Origin: Bacteroidales bacterium
GTDB taxonomy: Bacteria > Bacteroidota > Bacteroidia > Bacteroidales > UBA10428
DNA: 64,000 nt
Direction: 5' to 3'
Assembly (NCBI GenBank): GCA_016935435.1
Contig: JAFGQZ010000026.1
Span: forward strand, 1-64,000
Positions 49,911-59,235 of the stretch are shown here, piece by piece (positions within the stretch are counted from its first letter, which is position 1; every line of letters begins with the position of its first letter). A program made the position numbers and the translations under genes. The notes under the pieces were generated by a model, which had not been told where the DNA came from, did no database searches, and worked only from the letters and a program-made list of their open reading frames with translations.

Positions 49911-51746
49911 ATGGGTAAAATCGATTATATACATGTAATATTGTTTTTACTGCTAGGCTTAATATCAAAATTTGCAAACGCACAGTTATCTGCGGCCGAT
50001 AAGGACAATTATTCAGAGGGCGATTATTATTTTTCTGTTGGCGATTTTAACAAGGCTGTAAAGTATTTCGATGGGCTTGCTGTTAAATATCCCGACAACT
50101 CAAAATTTAATTACCGGGCGGCAACTTGTTATATGGCCATAAAAGGCAGCGAAAAAAAAGCCTTGCCATTTCTACGAAATGCTGTAAAAGAAATCGACAC
50201 AAAATATTCCGAAACAAAGATTAAAGGAACCGGAGCCCCGGTTGAAGCATGGTTATACCTTGGCGATGCCCTGCATGCCGAAAACATTTTCCTTGAAGCA
50301 TCGCAAGCCTATCACAATTATAAGCAACATTTATCGCCAGGTTCCACCGAAATGAAGAGGGCCACAACACGTATCAGGGGACTCGGGCTGGCCTACGAAG
50401 AATCGCTTCGCCCATCGGGATACGAACTCACCAATATTGGCGATGTGATTAATACCATCAATTCCGATTATAGCCCTGTATTTAGTGGCGACATGCGAAC
50501 AATGGCCTACACATCGTTTCTCGATCCAAAAGATAAAGTATTTTTCTCGGAAATGGTTAATGGTGTCTGGTCGAAACCAACTGATATTACGGCACAGACA
50601 GGTTCCGGGGGCGATTGCTTCACTGCTGCCCTATCTTTTGATGGCAACGAGCTATACTTAATAAATTACGATCCGTTCGATTCCGATATTTTTGTTTCAA
50701 AAAAATCTAAAGGGAAATGGACAAAAATGGAAGCTGTCGATAAGAAAAGAATAAACTCAAAATATATCGAAAACGGGGTTTCGGTTTCAGCCGACGGCAA
50801 TACCATGTTTTTTAGCAGCAACAGGCCCGGCGGTTATGGCGGTTTCGATATTTATATATCACAAAAACAGGGCGAAACATGGTTAAAGCCTGTTAACCTC
50901 GGCAAAACCATTAACACTCCTGACAACGAAGAAAACCCTGTACTGTCGCCAGACGGGAACAAACTTTTTTTTGCCTCGAACGGGCACAGTACCATCGGGG
51001 GCATGGACATATTCTGGTCGGTAAAAGACAGTAACGGAGAATGGCAAGACCCCATTAATATGGGCGCGGCCGTTAATACACCTGGCGACGACATTTCGTT
51101 TTGGTTCTACGACGAAACCCAGCCCGGGTTTGTTTCGCGTGCTGATAAAAACAGTTTTGGAAAAACCGACATTTATAAGGTTGTATATACTGCCCCCCCT
51201 CAGCCAGTATTCGAAGATGTTTATACTGCCCTGCCCGGCACATCGGGTATTTTTGCTACAGGCGACACTGTTGTTGACCTTTTAAACGACACATTACTTG
51301 TTGCATTTCATAGCCCTTCCGAGAAAATATTGGGTGAAGGCAAAGGCAACGAAACCAAAATAAATATTAGCGAAACCGAAATCGTGCAGGGCGAGGAAAA
51401 TAAAGTTGTTCAAATTACAGAAACAGAAAAAGATTTAACAGAACAACCAAAGCCCAATGTTATAAATATAAAAACCGGCAGCCAGGGAAAACCCGGTGAA
51501 TTATCCGTTAAAGACGGGCAATATACCATACAAATAATGGCTTTGTTGCGCCCACGCGAAGCTGCCATATTTGAAAGAATCGATAAAAGCAAAATGAGAG
51601 TTACACAGGGGAATGATGGCTTTTACCGTTATACATACGGGATGTATAGTTCACAGGCAATGGCTGTTTCCGACCTTAGAAAACTTATACGGCTGGGCTT
51701 TAAAGATGCTTTTATTAGAAATATTGATGAAATAGATAATTATTAA
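49911..51746 (+). CDS. TPR/PD40-propeller protein with C-terminal SPOR domain
   Basis: PD40 (TMFFSSNRPGGYGGFDIYIS; KLFFASNGHSTIGGMDIFWS) and SPOR-like C-terminus (QYTIQIMALLRPREAAIFERIDKSKMRVTQGNDGFYRYTYGMYSSQAMAVSDLRKLIRLGFKDAFIRN). Confidence 0.9.
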   Translation: MGKIDYIHVILFLLLGLISKFANAQLSAADKDNYSEGDYYFSVGDFNKAVKYFDGLAVKYPDNSKFNYRAATCYMAIKGSEKKALPFLRNAVKEIDTKYSETKIKGTGAPVEAWLYLGDALHAENIFLEASQAYHNYKQHLSPGSTEMKRATTRIRGLGLAYEESLRPSGYELTNIGDVINTINSDYSPVFSGDMRTMAYTSFLDPKDKVFFSEMVNGVWSKPTDITAQTGSGGDCFTAALSFDGNELYLINYDPFDSDIFVSKKSKGKWTKMEAVDKKRINSKYIENGVSVSADGNTMFFSSNRPGGYGGFDIYISQKQGETWLKPVNLGKTINTPDNEENPVLSPDGNKLFFASNGHSTIGGMDIFWSVKDSNGEWQDPINMGAAVNTPGDDISFWFYDETQPGFVSRADKNSFGKTDIYKVVYTAPPQPVFEDVYTALPGTSGIFATGDTVVDLLNDTLLVAFHSPSEKILGEGKGNETKINISETEIVQGEENKVVQITETEKDLTEQPKPNVINIKTGSQGKPGELSVKDGQYTIQIMALLRPREAAIFERIDKSKMRVTQGNDGFYRYTYGMYSSQAMAVSDLRKLIRLGFKDAFIRNIDEIDNY

Positions 51747-52282
51747 TGGAACAAAGCACTACAATAGTTTTAAGGGCGCTCGAACCTGAAGATATCGATT
51801 GTTTATATAAATGGGAAAACGACAATAGTATATGGCAGGTGAGCAATACCATTGTGCCTTTTTCCCGTTATTTGCTTACAAAGTATATCGAAAGCGCCCA
51901 CCTCGACATATACCAGACAAGACAACTTCGCTTGATGGCCGATTTTTTTAAAGACGGCTTAAAAGTAAAAACCGTTGGGGCAGTGGATATATTTGATTTC
52001 GAACCATTCCATCAACGCGCCGGCATAGGCATACTTATCGGGGAGAAAGAAGAGAGGGGCAAAGGATACGCTAGTGCTGCCCTGGCTGAAATAATCCACT
52101 ATGCATTCAATGTTTTGTTATTGAAACAACTATATTGCAATGTTGAAACAACAAACACAACAAGTATCAACTTGTTTAAAAAGCATGGTTTTATTGAAGT
52201 GGGGGTAAAAAAAATGTGGCTGCGTACCAGTGAGGGTTATAAAGATGAGGCATTGCTCCAGCTTTTAAATGAAAATATATAA
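51746..52282 (+). CDS. GNAT-family N-acetyltransferase (RimJ/SpeG-like)
   Basis: LRALEPEDIDCLYKWENDNSIWQVS...GIGILIGEKEERGKGYASAALAEIIHYAFNVLLLKQLYCNVETTNTTSINLFKKHGFIEVG. ATG overlaps the upstream stop (TAATG). Confidence 0.93.
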   Translation: MEQSTTIVLRALEPEDIDCLYKWENDNSIWQVSNTIVPFSRYLLTKYIESAHLDIYQTRQLRLMADFFKDGLKVKTVGAVDIFDFEPFHQRAGIGILIGEKEERGKGYASAALAEIIHYAFNVLLLKQLYCNVETTNTTSINLFKKHGFIEVGVKKMWLRTSEGYKDEALLQLLNENI

Positions 52283-52351
52283 ATATTGACGGGGCAGTGC
52301 ATTAAGTGTTAATAAAGCTAAATTCAGCAATATAATAACAAGAGTTTTACA

Positions 52352-54154
52352 TTGAACAATATTCTCAGTTATATAAAACATCCTTTCAGGTGGACTTTTT
52401 GCCATAAGTACTGTTTTTTGCTGCTGTTTTTCTTTACTGTAAACTATGTATATCCTCAATTTACGGCCGAAGAAATAAAACTGTATATCGAAGGCGACAA
52501 TTATTTCTCGAAAGATGAATTCAGAAAAGCTTCTGACTTTTTCACCATGCTGCTCGATAAATACCCCGATAACCCCAAGTTTAACTATAGGGCCGGGCAA
52601 TGTTTCTTAAATATAAAAACCCAGGAAGAGAAAGCTGTGGCACACTTTATTAAATCGGTAGTTGAAATCGATTTAAGTTATAACGAAAGTTCAATAAGGG
52701 GACTTGGGGCACCTCCCGAAGCATGGCTGCAACTTGGCATTGCATACCATGTTACAGGCAATTATATCGATGCGTCGTTTGCTTACCATAAATACCTTAC
52801 TTACCTCGAAAGGGGCAGTTGGGAATATATCGAAACAGTAAAACGCATTAAAGGTTTGGGTGCTTCTTACGATGCATTGTTCAGGCCAACCGGTTATGAA
52901 CTGGTAACCATGCCCGAATACTTTAACACCAGGTATTCCGATTATAACCCTGTTGTAAGCGGCGATAAAAAAACCTTTGCCTTTACTGCCCACCACAATG
53001 GCAACGATTATATTTTTATATCGTACTTGGCCGATGGCGAATGGGCAAAGCCTGTTGATATTACTGAGCAGGTTGGTTCCAGGAAGAATTTTTTCACTTC
53101 AGCCCTTTCATTCGATGGAACCGAGTTGTACCTGGTAGATTACGATCCGTTTAATTCCGACATTTTTGTGTCGAGGTATGAAAATGGCAACTGGACTGAA
53201 ATGGCGCGCCTCGATAAAACTATTAATACCATGTCGATTGAAACAGGGGTATGCCTGTCGGCAGGCGGCGACACATTGTATTTTTGCAGCAACAGGGCTG
53301 GGGGGTATGGCGGGGTCGATATATATTATTCTGCTAAACTTAACAATAAATGGGGAAAGCCCGTTAACCTGGGCAATGTTATTAATTCTTCTGGCGATGA
53401 AGGGGCGCCTAAAATATCGGCCAATGGAAATACACTTTTCTTTTGCTCGAACGGCCACGAAGGTATTGGTGGTTTCGATATTTTTTATTCTGAAAAAGAC
53501 AGCAACGGGGCATGGGGAAAGCCAATAGGATTTCCGGTACCGGTGAATTCTGCCGACGACGATATGTCGTTCTTTTTTTTCGACGATATAAAATCGGGCT
53601 ATATTTCAAAACTTCAGGAAGGTACGAACAACCGCGATATATTTGTGATAAGGTTTATTCAGGAAACTGAAAATGATAGCCCGGTGGCCATTCGGGCAGA
53701 GAACTTTAACCAAGCTTTGGAAAACAACGAAGAAAGGCCTGAAATTACATATTCTGTTGAAACACCCGATAGTATAGAAAAACAGCTTATTAAGGGCGAT
53801 GAGCATGCAGATACCCAATTCGAGGTTGTTTCCGATACCCTATTCGTTTCAAATGATGAAACAATACTATCAGGGGATGTTTTTTCTGGCAGCGACAAGC
53901 AGGTTCCAGGTGGAGAATACACCATACAGGTTATTGCCTTTCGTAACCCCCACAATGCCGAGGTGTTTTCGCGCCTGAACAAAAACTATTTTTTTGTTTC
54001 ACCGGGAGGCGATGGTATATGGCGTTACAGTTTCGGGCGCTATTCAACAGCAGGCGATGCCTCTGCCGATCTTGAGGCATTAAGGAAAATGGGGTTTTCC
54101 GATGCCTTTGTACGAAATATTGACGAAATCGACAATTTTAACGCCCAACAATAA
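52352..54154 (+). CDS. TPR/PD40-propeller protein with C-terminal SPOR domain (close paralog of 49911-51746)
   Basis: PD40 (TLYFCSNRAGGYGGVDIYYS; TLFFCSNGHEGIGGFDIFYS) and SPOR-like C-terminus (EYTIQVIAFRNPHNAEVFSRLNKNYFFVSPGGDGIWRYSFGRYSTAGDASADLEALRKMGFSDAFVRN). Start inferred from the ORF track. Confidence 0.9.
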   Translation: MNNILSYIKHPFRWTFCHKYCFLLLFFFTVNYVYPQFTAEEIKLYIEGDNYFSKDEFRKASDFFTMLLDKYPDNPKFNYRAGQCFLNIKTQEEKAVAHFIKSVVEIDLSYNESSIRGLGAPPEAWLQLGIAYHVTGNYIDASFAYHKYLTYLERGSWEYIETVKRIKGLGASYDALFRPTGYELVTMPEYFNTRYSDYNPVVSGDKKTFAFTAHHNGNDYIFISYLADGEWAKPVDITEQVGSRKNFFTSALSFDGTELYLVDYDPFNSDIFVSRYENGNWTEMARLDKTINTMSIETGVCLSAGGDTLYFCSNRAGGYGGVDIYYSAKLNNKWGKPVNLGNVINSSGDEGAPKISANGNTLFFCSNGHEGIGGFDIFYSEKDSNGAWGKPIGFPVPVNSADDDMSFFFFDDIKSGYISKLQEGTNNRDIFVIRFIQETENDSPVAIRAENFNQALENNEERPEITYSVETPDSIEKQLIKGDEHADTQFEVVSDTLFVSNDETILSGDVFSGSDKQVPGGEYTIQVIAFRNPHNAEVFSRLNKNYFFVSPGGDGIWRYSFGRYSTAGDASADLEALRKMGFSDAFVRNIDEIDNFNAQQ

Positions 54155-54329
54155 CCATCCGAAATAGGCTGTTTTATTTAGCAAGCTTTGTGCTTTCAGG
54201 CACATAAACAATATCTGGGCCTAAACAAAAAAAATGTACAAGCTTGTATTGTTGCGATAATTTCGTATCTTAAAATAGAGAAAAGGGTCTCCATTAAAAC
54301 TGGTTCTAAGATTAAACAATACAATTACT

Positions 54330-55946
54330 ATGTGCCGCATATTTGTATATATATTATTGTTATTGTTTGCAGTACCGCTTTTACATTCGCAGGAAAATAC
54401 ACCTTTTTACCTAAAAAATACCGATTGGCTTCAACAAAAAGATGCTAAAAAGTGGGAAAAACTTGTTGGACAAATCCCCGATGCCGACAAACTTATACAG
54501 CAAAGCAACGAATGTTACCTTCAAGTTGCTGCGATTGAAACGGAAAGCAGCGATAAAACAAAACAAAAGCAGGTAACAAAGCTTGAAAAACAGTCGGCAG
54601 AATATTATAAACAAGCATTAATAAAGTACAAAGACATTTACCAGGGCTTGTATGCTGTTCTGAGCGACAATATCGATGAAGCGGCAAAAACACACCCAGC
54701 ATACACCGATATGCTCCATTTCAATAGCCAGGCAGAAGAATTATATGCCGTAGCCAATGATCTTTCGGACGAAGGGCAACGCGGACAATTTTCGCAGGCC
54801 AACGAATTTCTTTTGGCGGCCGTAGAAAAAGGGGTTTCGGTTTTCAATGTCCCGCAATCGGCTTATGTAAACAATATAGGGGGTACAACCAACGAACCTG
54901 CTGTTTCTGATGATATTGTTATTAATCCGGAGTTTTACAGGAAGTACAAAGAGTATGTCGAGAAATATGATACTCCCGACCCATTTGTAATTGGCCAACT
55001 TTTGCAAACCGGAAGCAGCTATGCCGGTTTTGAGGAGTACAAAGAAATGTGGAACAAATTTATAGCTTACGAAGAGGGAAAAGAGGCAGTTCAAGTGCAG
55101 ATAGAACAGGCCATAAAACTTGACAGCACTGGTGAAAGTAGCCCGATTTTGCCTGTTGGCCCCCAACTAGGGCCAGAAACAACCGTGCAAACAGAACCCG
55201 CCATTCACAAAGATGAAGTTTCGAAAAGCATAATAATACCTGAGTCGGGTTTAACAGAAAACCTTGAAATTGCTTCAACACCTGAGGAAACAACCCAAAA
55301 GACAGAAATAAAAACACAAAAAAAGCCAATTACCGAAGGGTTGTTTGTCCCAGATATTTCTTTTGCCAACGATTTACCCGAATACAGGGTGCAGCTTGCG
55401 GCCAGCCGCAGCCCATTGAACATGCAACAGGTTATGGCTATTTACAAAGGCCCTTTAAGTGTTGTTGAATCGAATGAAGGTGATTTGTACAAATACCAGA
55501 TACGTTCCTTTACACTATACACCGACGCACAGAGAATATGCAGCCAATCGGGCGTTGAAAATGCCTACCTGGTATCGTACAGCGGCGGGCTTATGGTTGA
55601 CCTGGCCGAAGCCATAAAGCAAACACAGGCAGTTGCCATGCAGGTAAAAAAACTTGGTAAAGAAAAAGTGCTGCACGAAATAGAATTTTCCGTTCAGGTG
55701 GCTGCCTCAAGGGTTAGGTTAACCGCATTGCAGCTTAGCGAAATTTATTCTGCCCGGTGGCCGCTTACAGTTGTTTTCGAAGGGGGCTGGTACAAATACC
55801 AGATTTTGGCCGGCAAAAGCATGCAACAGGCATTGGACGTCCTTGAAAACTGCGGTGTGGAAAAAGCTTTTCTGACTGCCTCTAAAAACGGGAGAAAACT
55901 ATTATTATATAAAGCATTACATGAATATAAATCATACGCACTATGA
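54330..55946 (+). CDS. Secreted protein with two C-terminal SPOR-like repeats
   Basis: Signal peptide; repeats LPEYRVQLAASRSPLNMQQVMAIYKGPLSVVESNEGDLYKYQI...VENAYLVS and EIEFSVQVAASRVRLTALQLSEIYSARWPLTVVFEGGWYKYQI...VEKAFLTA. Confidence 0.85.
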   Translation: MCRIFVYILLLLFAVPLLHSQENTPFYLKNTDWLQQKDAKKWEKLVGQIPDADKLIQQSNECYLQVAAIETESSDKTKQKQVTKLEKQSAEYYKQALIKYKDIYQGLYAVLSDNIDEAAKTHPAYTDMLHFNSQAEELYAVANDLSDEGQRGQFSQANEFLLAAVEKGVSVFNVPQSAYVNNIGGTTNEPAVSDDIVINPEFYRKYKEYVEKYDTPDPFVIGQLLQTGSSYAGFEEYKEMWNKFIAYEEGKEAVQVQIEQAIKLDSTGESSPILPVGPQLGPETTVQTEPAIHKDEVSKSIIIPESGLTENLEIASTPEETTQKTEIKTQKKPITEGLFVPDISFANDLPEYRVQLAASRSPLNMQQVMAIYKGPLSVVESNEGDLYKYQIRSFTLYTDAQRICSQSGVENAYLVSYSGGLMVDLAEAIKQTQAVAMQVKKLGKEKVLHEIEFSVQVAASRVRLTALQLSEIYSARWPLTVVFEGGWYKYQILAGKSMQQALDVLENCGVEKAFLTASKNGRKLLLYKALHEYKSYAL

Positions 55947-56728
55947 AAATGTTATTGCACAAAACCAAATCCTGGGCAAGTTGGCTTTTAATAGTTACAT
56001 TTTTTCTGTGGTCGTGTGTTTCACAGAAAAACGTGAAACTCATTCAGGAAAAAGTAAACAAAGAAATGACAACCCAGTTTCAGAACGCAAAAGCCACCAC
56101 TTACAGGCTACAAACTGGCGATCATGTTTATGTAAGGGTAAATAGTATCGATCCGAAGACAAGTAAATTTTTCCAGACCGATTTCCCCTACCTTATGAAC
56201 TCCACCTACCAGTATTTAAATACTTATGCTGTTGATGAGTTTGGGTACATATCGTTTTCGTTTATTGAGAAAATGTATGTTGTGGGCTCTACAGTGCAGG
56301 AAGTAAGGCAGAAAATACAGGACAAACTCGATGAATACTTCAAGGATGCCACAGTGTTTGTGAAGCTGGTAAATTTTCAGGTTGGGGTGCTTGGCGAGGT
56401 AAACAAGCCCGGGAACTTTACTATAGAGCAGGATCAGATTAATGTTTTTCAGGCTATTGGCCTTGCCGGCGGGTTAACCTCATTTGGCAACCTTAAACAG
56501 GTAAAACTTGTTCGCCAGACACAGACAGGTTCGGTGGTGCATTTGCTCGATATTACCGATAACCGCATTATGGAGTCGCCGTATTATTTTTTAATGCCCA
56601 ACGATGTGTTGTATATCGAGCCCCGCAATACAAAATCGCTCGCTTACGAGCAGTTTCCCTATCAAACTTTAATGTATTTTTTCTCAACAGCTATTTTAGC
56701 TGCCGGTATTTTTTATAATCAAAAATAA
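55943..56728 (+). CDS. Polysaccharide biosynthesis/export lipoprotein (Wza-like)
   Basis: Lipobox-like LWSCVSQKN; YRLQTGDHVYVRVNSIDP; VGVLGEVNKPGNFTIEQDQINVFQAIGLAGGLTSFGNLKQVKLVRQ; C-terminal TM. ATGA overlap with upstream gene. Confidence 0.93.
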   Translation: MKMLLHKTKSWASWLLIVTFFLWSCVSQKNVKLIQEKVNKEMTTQFQNAKATTYRLQTGDHVYVRVNSIDPKTSKFFQTDFPYLMNSTYQYLNTYAVDEFGYISFSFIEKMYVVGSTVQEVRQKIQDKLDEYFKDATVFVKLVNFQVGVLGEVNKPGNFTIEQDQINVFQAIGLAGGLTSFGNLKQVKLVRQTQTGSVVHLLDITDNRIMESPYYFLMPNDVLYIEPRNTKSLAYEQFPYQTLMYFFSTAILAAGIFYNQK

Positions 56729-56738
56729 AACCTTTTGA

Positions 56739-59132
56739 ATGGATGCGCCAAATTATTTGCTGGAGGAAGAAGAGGGGATTGATTTGAGAAAATGGTTTTA
56801 CAGGATAGTGGATAATTGGGTTTTGTTTGTGATGTGCCTTGTTTTATCGGTTCTGTTTGCTGTTGTTTACAATATTATGGCAGTTAAGGAATACGAATTG
56901 GCAACAAGGGTGCTCATAAAGGAAAATACCAATCCACTTGACAAGGCCAACCTGGTAAATGTATCGTTATATTCCGATCCATACAGGCTCGAAAATGAAA
57001 TTGGGATTATAAATTCCACTTCAGTAATAAAACAAACTCTTCTCGATTTGGATTTTTTTGTTGAATATTACCGAAAACGAATACCGGGAACGGAAGAAAT
57101 ATATTCAAATTCGCCTTTTGTTGTAAACTTCGATAGTATTCACCCCCAGCCGGTAAATGTTGAGTTTGTACTGGAGTACCTCGCAGATAGCATTATAATG
57201 GTGTCTGCCAAAGGCGAACAGGCAACCTTGTATAATTTCAAAAAAAACCAATTCGAAGGGGTTATTGGTTCCTTTACTGTTTCAGATACCATTAAATTAG
57301 GGGATACCCTGAAAAATATGTACATGAAGTTTACTGTGGAATCTAATTTAACAGTGAACGACGATAACTACAGAAACAGGGCCTACTCTTTTTATTTCCG
57401 GTCGCTGCCTTTTTTGGTGCAAAAATTCCGATCAATTAATGTAGAAATACCTAAGTCGTCGTCGATAATGAAAGTATCGATGAAACACACCGATGCAGTT
57501 AAAGCTGCCCGATATTTAAACTCGCTAATGCAGAACTACCTCAGCAAAGGCATAGAACGAGAAAACCTTATTGCACAGCGCACAATTGATTTTATCGACT
57601 CACAATTGCTTACCCTTGTCGATTCGCTTCAATATTCCGAGAAAAAACTCGAAGATTTCCGTTCGGAACATAAACTGGTTGATATCGATTACCAGGCACA
57701 GCAGGCTTACACCCGACAGAACGAACTCGACAGGCAAAAATCGGAGCTTACAGTACAGAAGAAATACCTCGAATACCTCGAAAAAAGCCTGAAGGCAAAC
57801 TCTTTGAATGTTAATGAATTAATAGCCCCATCGACCCTGGGCATAAGCGATGCCGTGTTAAACAACCTCATACTGGAACTGGTGGGGCTTTATAACGAGC
57901 GCACAGAACTAACGCTAAACACCCGAAAAAATAACCCTTACATTACATCAATCGACACACGCATAGAATCGTTAAAAGCGAAACTGTCAGAAACAGTTTC
58001 AAATATATACGATGCCACAAATATATCCTTAAATGAACTCGACGTGCAGGTTTCCGATGTTTCTGCCCGCTTGTCGAAACTGCCCAAAAGCCAGAGGGAG
58101 TTGTTAAACTTCCAGCGTAAATTCCAGCTAAACGACGAACTATATACTTATTTGCTCACCAGGCGCTCAGAAATGCAAATTAAAAAAGCCTCGAACCTTC
58201 CATCGAACGAAATACTTGAGTTTGCCGATGCTGGCGAGGCTTTGCTGGTTCACCCCAACAAAAAAATGAACCTTTTAATTGCCCTGCTTTTTGGGGCGAT
58301 ATTTCCGTTTGCTATAATATATCTTCGCATATCGCTTAATTTTAAAGTTCAGTCGCCCGACGATATAAAACTTATTACGAAATCGCCCATAGTAGGCACT
58401 ATTTTTGAAAACGACAACCTCGAACTTCCGGTGGTTGTGAGTGCGCCTAATTCAATAGTAGCTGAGTCTTTCAGGATTCTCAGGGCAAATATGCAGTTTG
58501 TAACCGGGGCACAAAAAACACCTGTGTTTGTGGTGTCCTCTGCTATGAAGGGAGAGGGCAAAAGCTACACTGCCATAAATTTTGCCGCAGTTTATGCTTC
58601 GTACAATAAAAAGGTTTGTCTTGTCGATTTGGATTTGAGAAGGCCCCGCCTGGCTGAGTACCTTGCACTGGAAACTAACACCGGCATGAGCAACTACCTT
58701 ATTGGCCAGGCTGTTGTTGATGATATAATTACACCGGTTTGCAACAAGTTGTTCGATTTTATTGCATCGGGGCCAATTCCGCCAAACCCATCGGAACTTG
58801 CGGCGTCGGAAAGGCTCGAAGAGCTCGTTGCGGAATTAAAAAAACGCTACGATGTTATTGTGCTCGATTCGCCGCCAATAGGAATGGTTTCCGATGCAAT
58901 GTTTATCAGTAAAATTGCCGGTTATATGTTGCTCGTGGTAAGGCACAATGTTACCCACAAGCAACTCCTAAGCTATTTGTTCGAAGACATGGAGCGGAAC
59001 CAGGTAAAAAAGATAAGCATTGTTTACAATGATGTTCCGGCCAGCAAGAAGGGATATTACCGCTATGGCTCCCGCTATGGGTATTATTACAATAAAGAAC
59101 AAAAAAGCTTCCTAGGGAGGCTTATGGGCTAA
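56739..59132 (+). CDS. Exopolysaccharide chain-length regulator/tyrosine-protein kinase (Wzc-like BY-kinase)
   Basis: Wzz domain; Walker A SSAMKGEGKSYTAINFA; VCLVDLDLRRPRLAEYL; DVIVLDSPPIGMVSDA; tyrosine-rich tail KKGYYRYGSRYGYYYNKEQ. Confidence 0.95.
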   Translation: MDAPNYLLEEEEGIDLRKWFYRIVDNWVLFVMCLVLSVLFAVVYNIMAVKEYELATRVLIKENTNPLDKANLVNVSLYSDPYRLENEIGIINSTSVIKQTLLDLDFFVEYYRKRIPGTEEIYSNSPFVVNFDSIHPQPVNVEFVLEYLADSIIMVSAKGEQATLYNFKKNQFEGVIGSFTVSDTIKLGDTLKNMYMKFTVESNLTVNDDNYRNRAYSFYFRSLPFLVQKFRSINVEIPKSSSIMKVSMKHTDAVKAARYLNSLMQNYLSKGIERENLIAQRTIDFIDSQLLTLVDSLQYSEKKLEDFRSEHKLVDIDYQAQQAYTRQNELDRQKSELTVQKKYLEYLEKSLKANSLNVNELIAPSTLGISDAVLNNLILELVGLYNERTELTLNTRKNNPYITSIDTRIESLKAKLSETVSNIYDATNISLNELDVQVSDVSARLSKLPKSQRELLNFQRKFQLNDELYTYLLTRRSEMQIKKASNLPSNEILEFADAGEALLVHPNKKMNLLIALLFGAIFPFAIIYLRISLNFKVQSPDDIKLITKSPIVGTIFENDNLELPVVVSAPNSIVAESFRILRANMQFVTGAQKTPVFVVSSAMKGEGKSYTAINFAAVYASYNKKVCLVDLDLRRPRLAEYLALETNTGMSNYLIGQAVVDDIITPVCNKLFDFIASGPIPPNPSELAASERLEELVAELKKRYDVIVLDSPPIGMVSDAMFISKIAGYMLLVVRHNVTHKQLLSYLFEDMERNQVKKISIVYNDVPASKKGYYRYGSRYGYYYNKEQKSFLGRLMG

Positions 59133-59235
59133 AGTTTCTTTCCAAACTGGCAGAAAGTTTAATTATAAACTAAAAGGGCACAAGCAGATTCCAGCTCCGC
59201 TTTAGGGGGTATTAACTGTTGTTCTCAGGTTCCTG

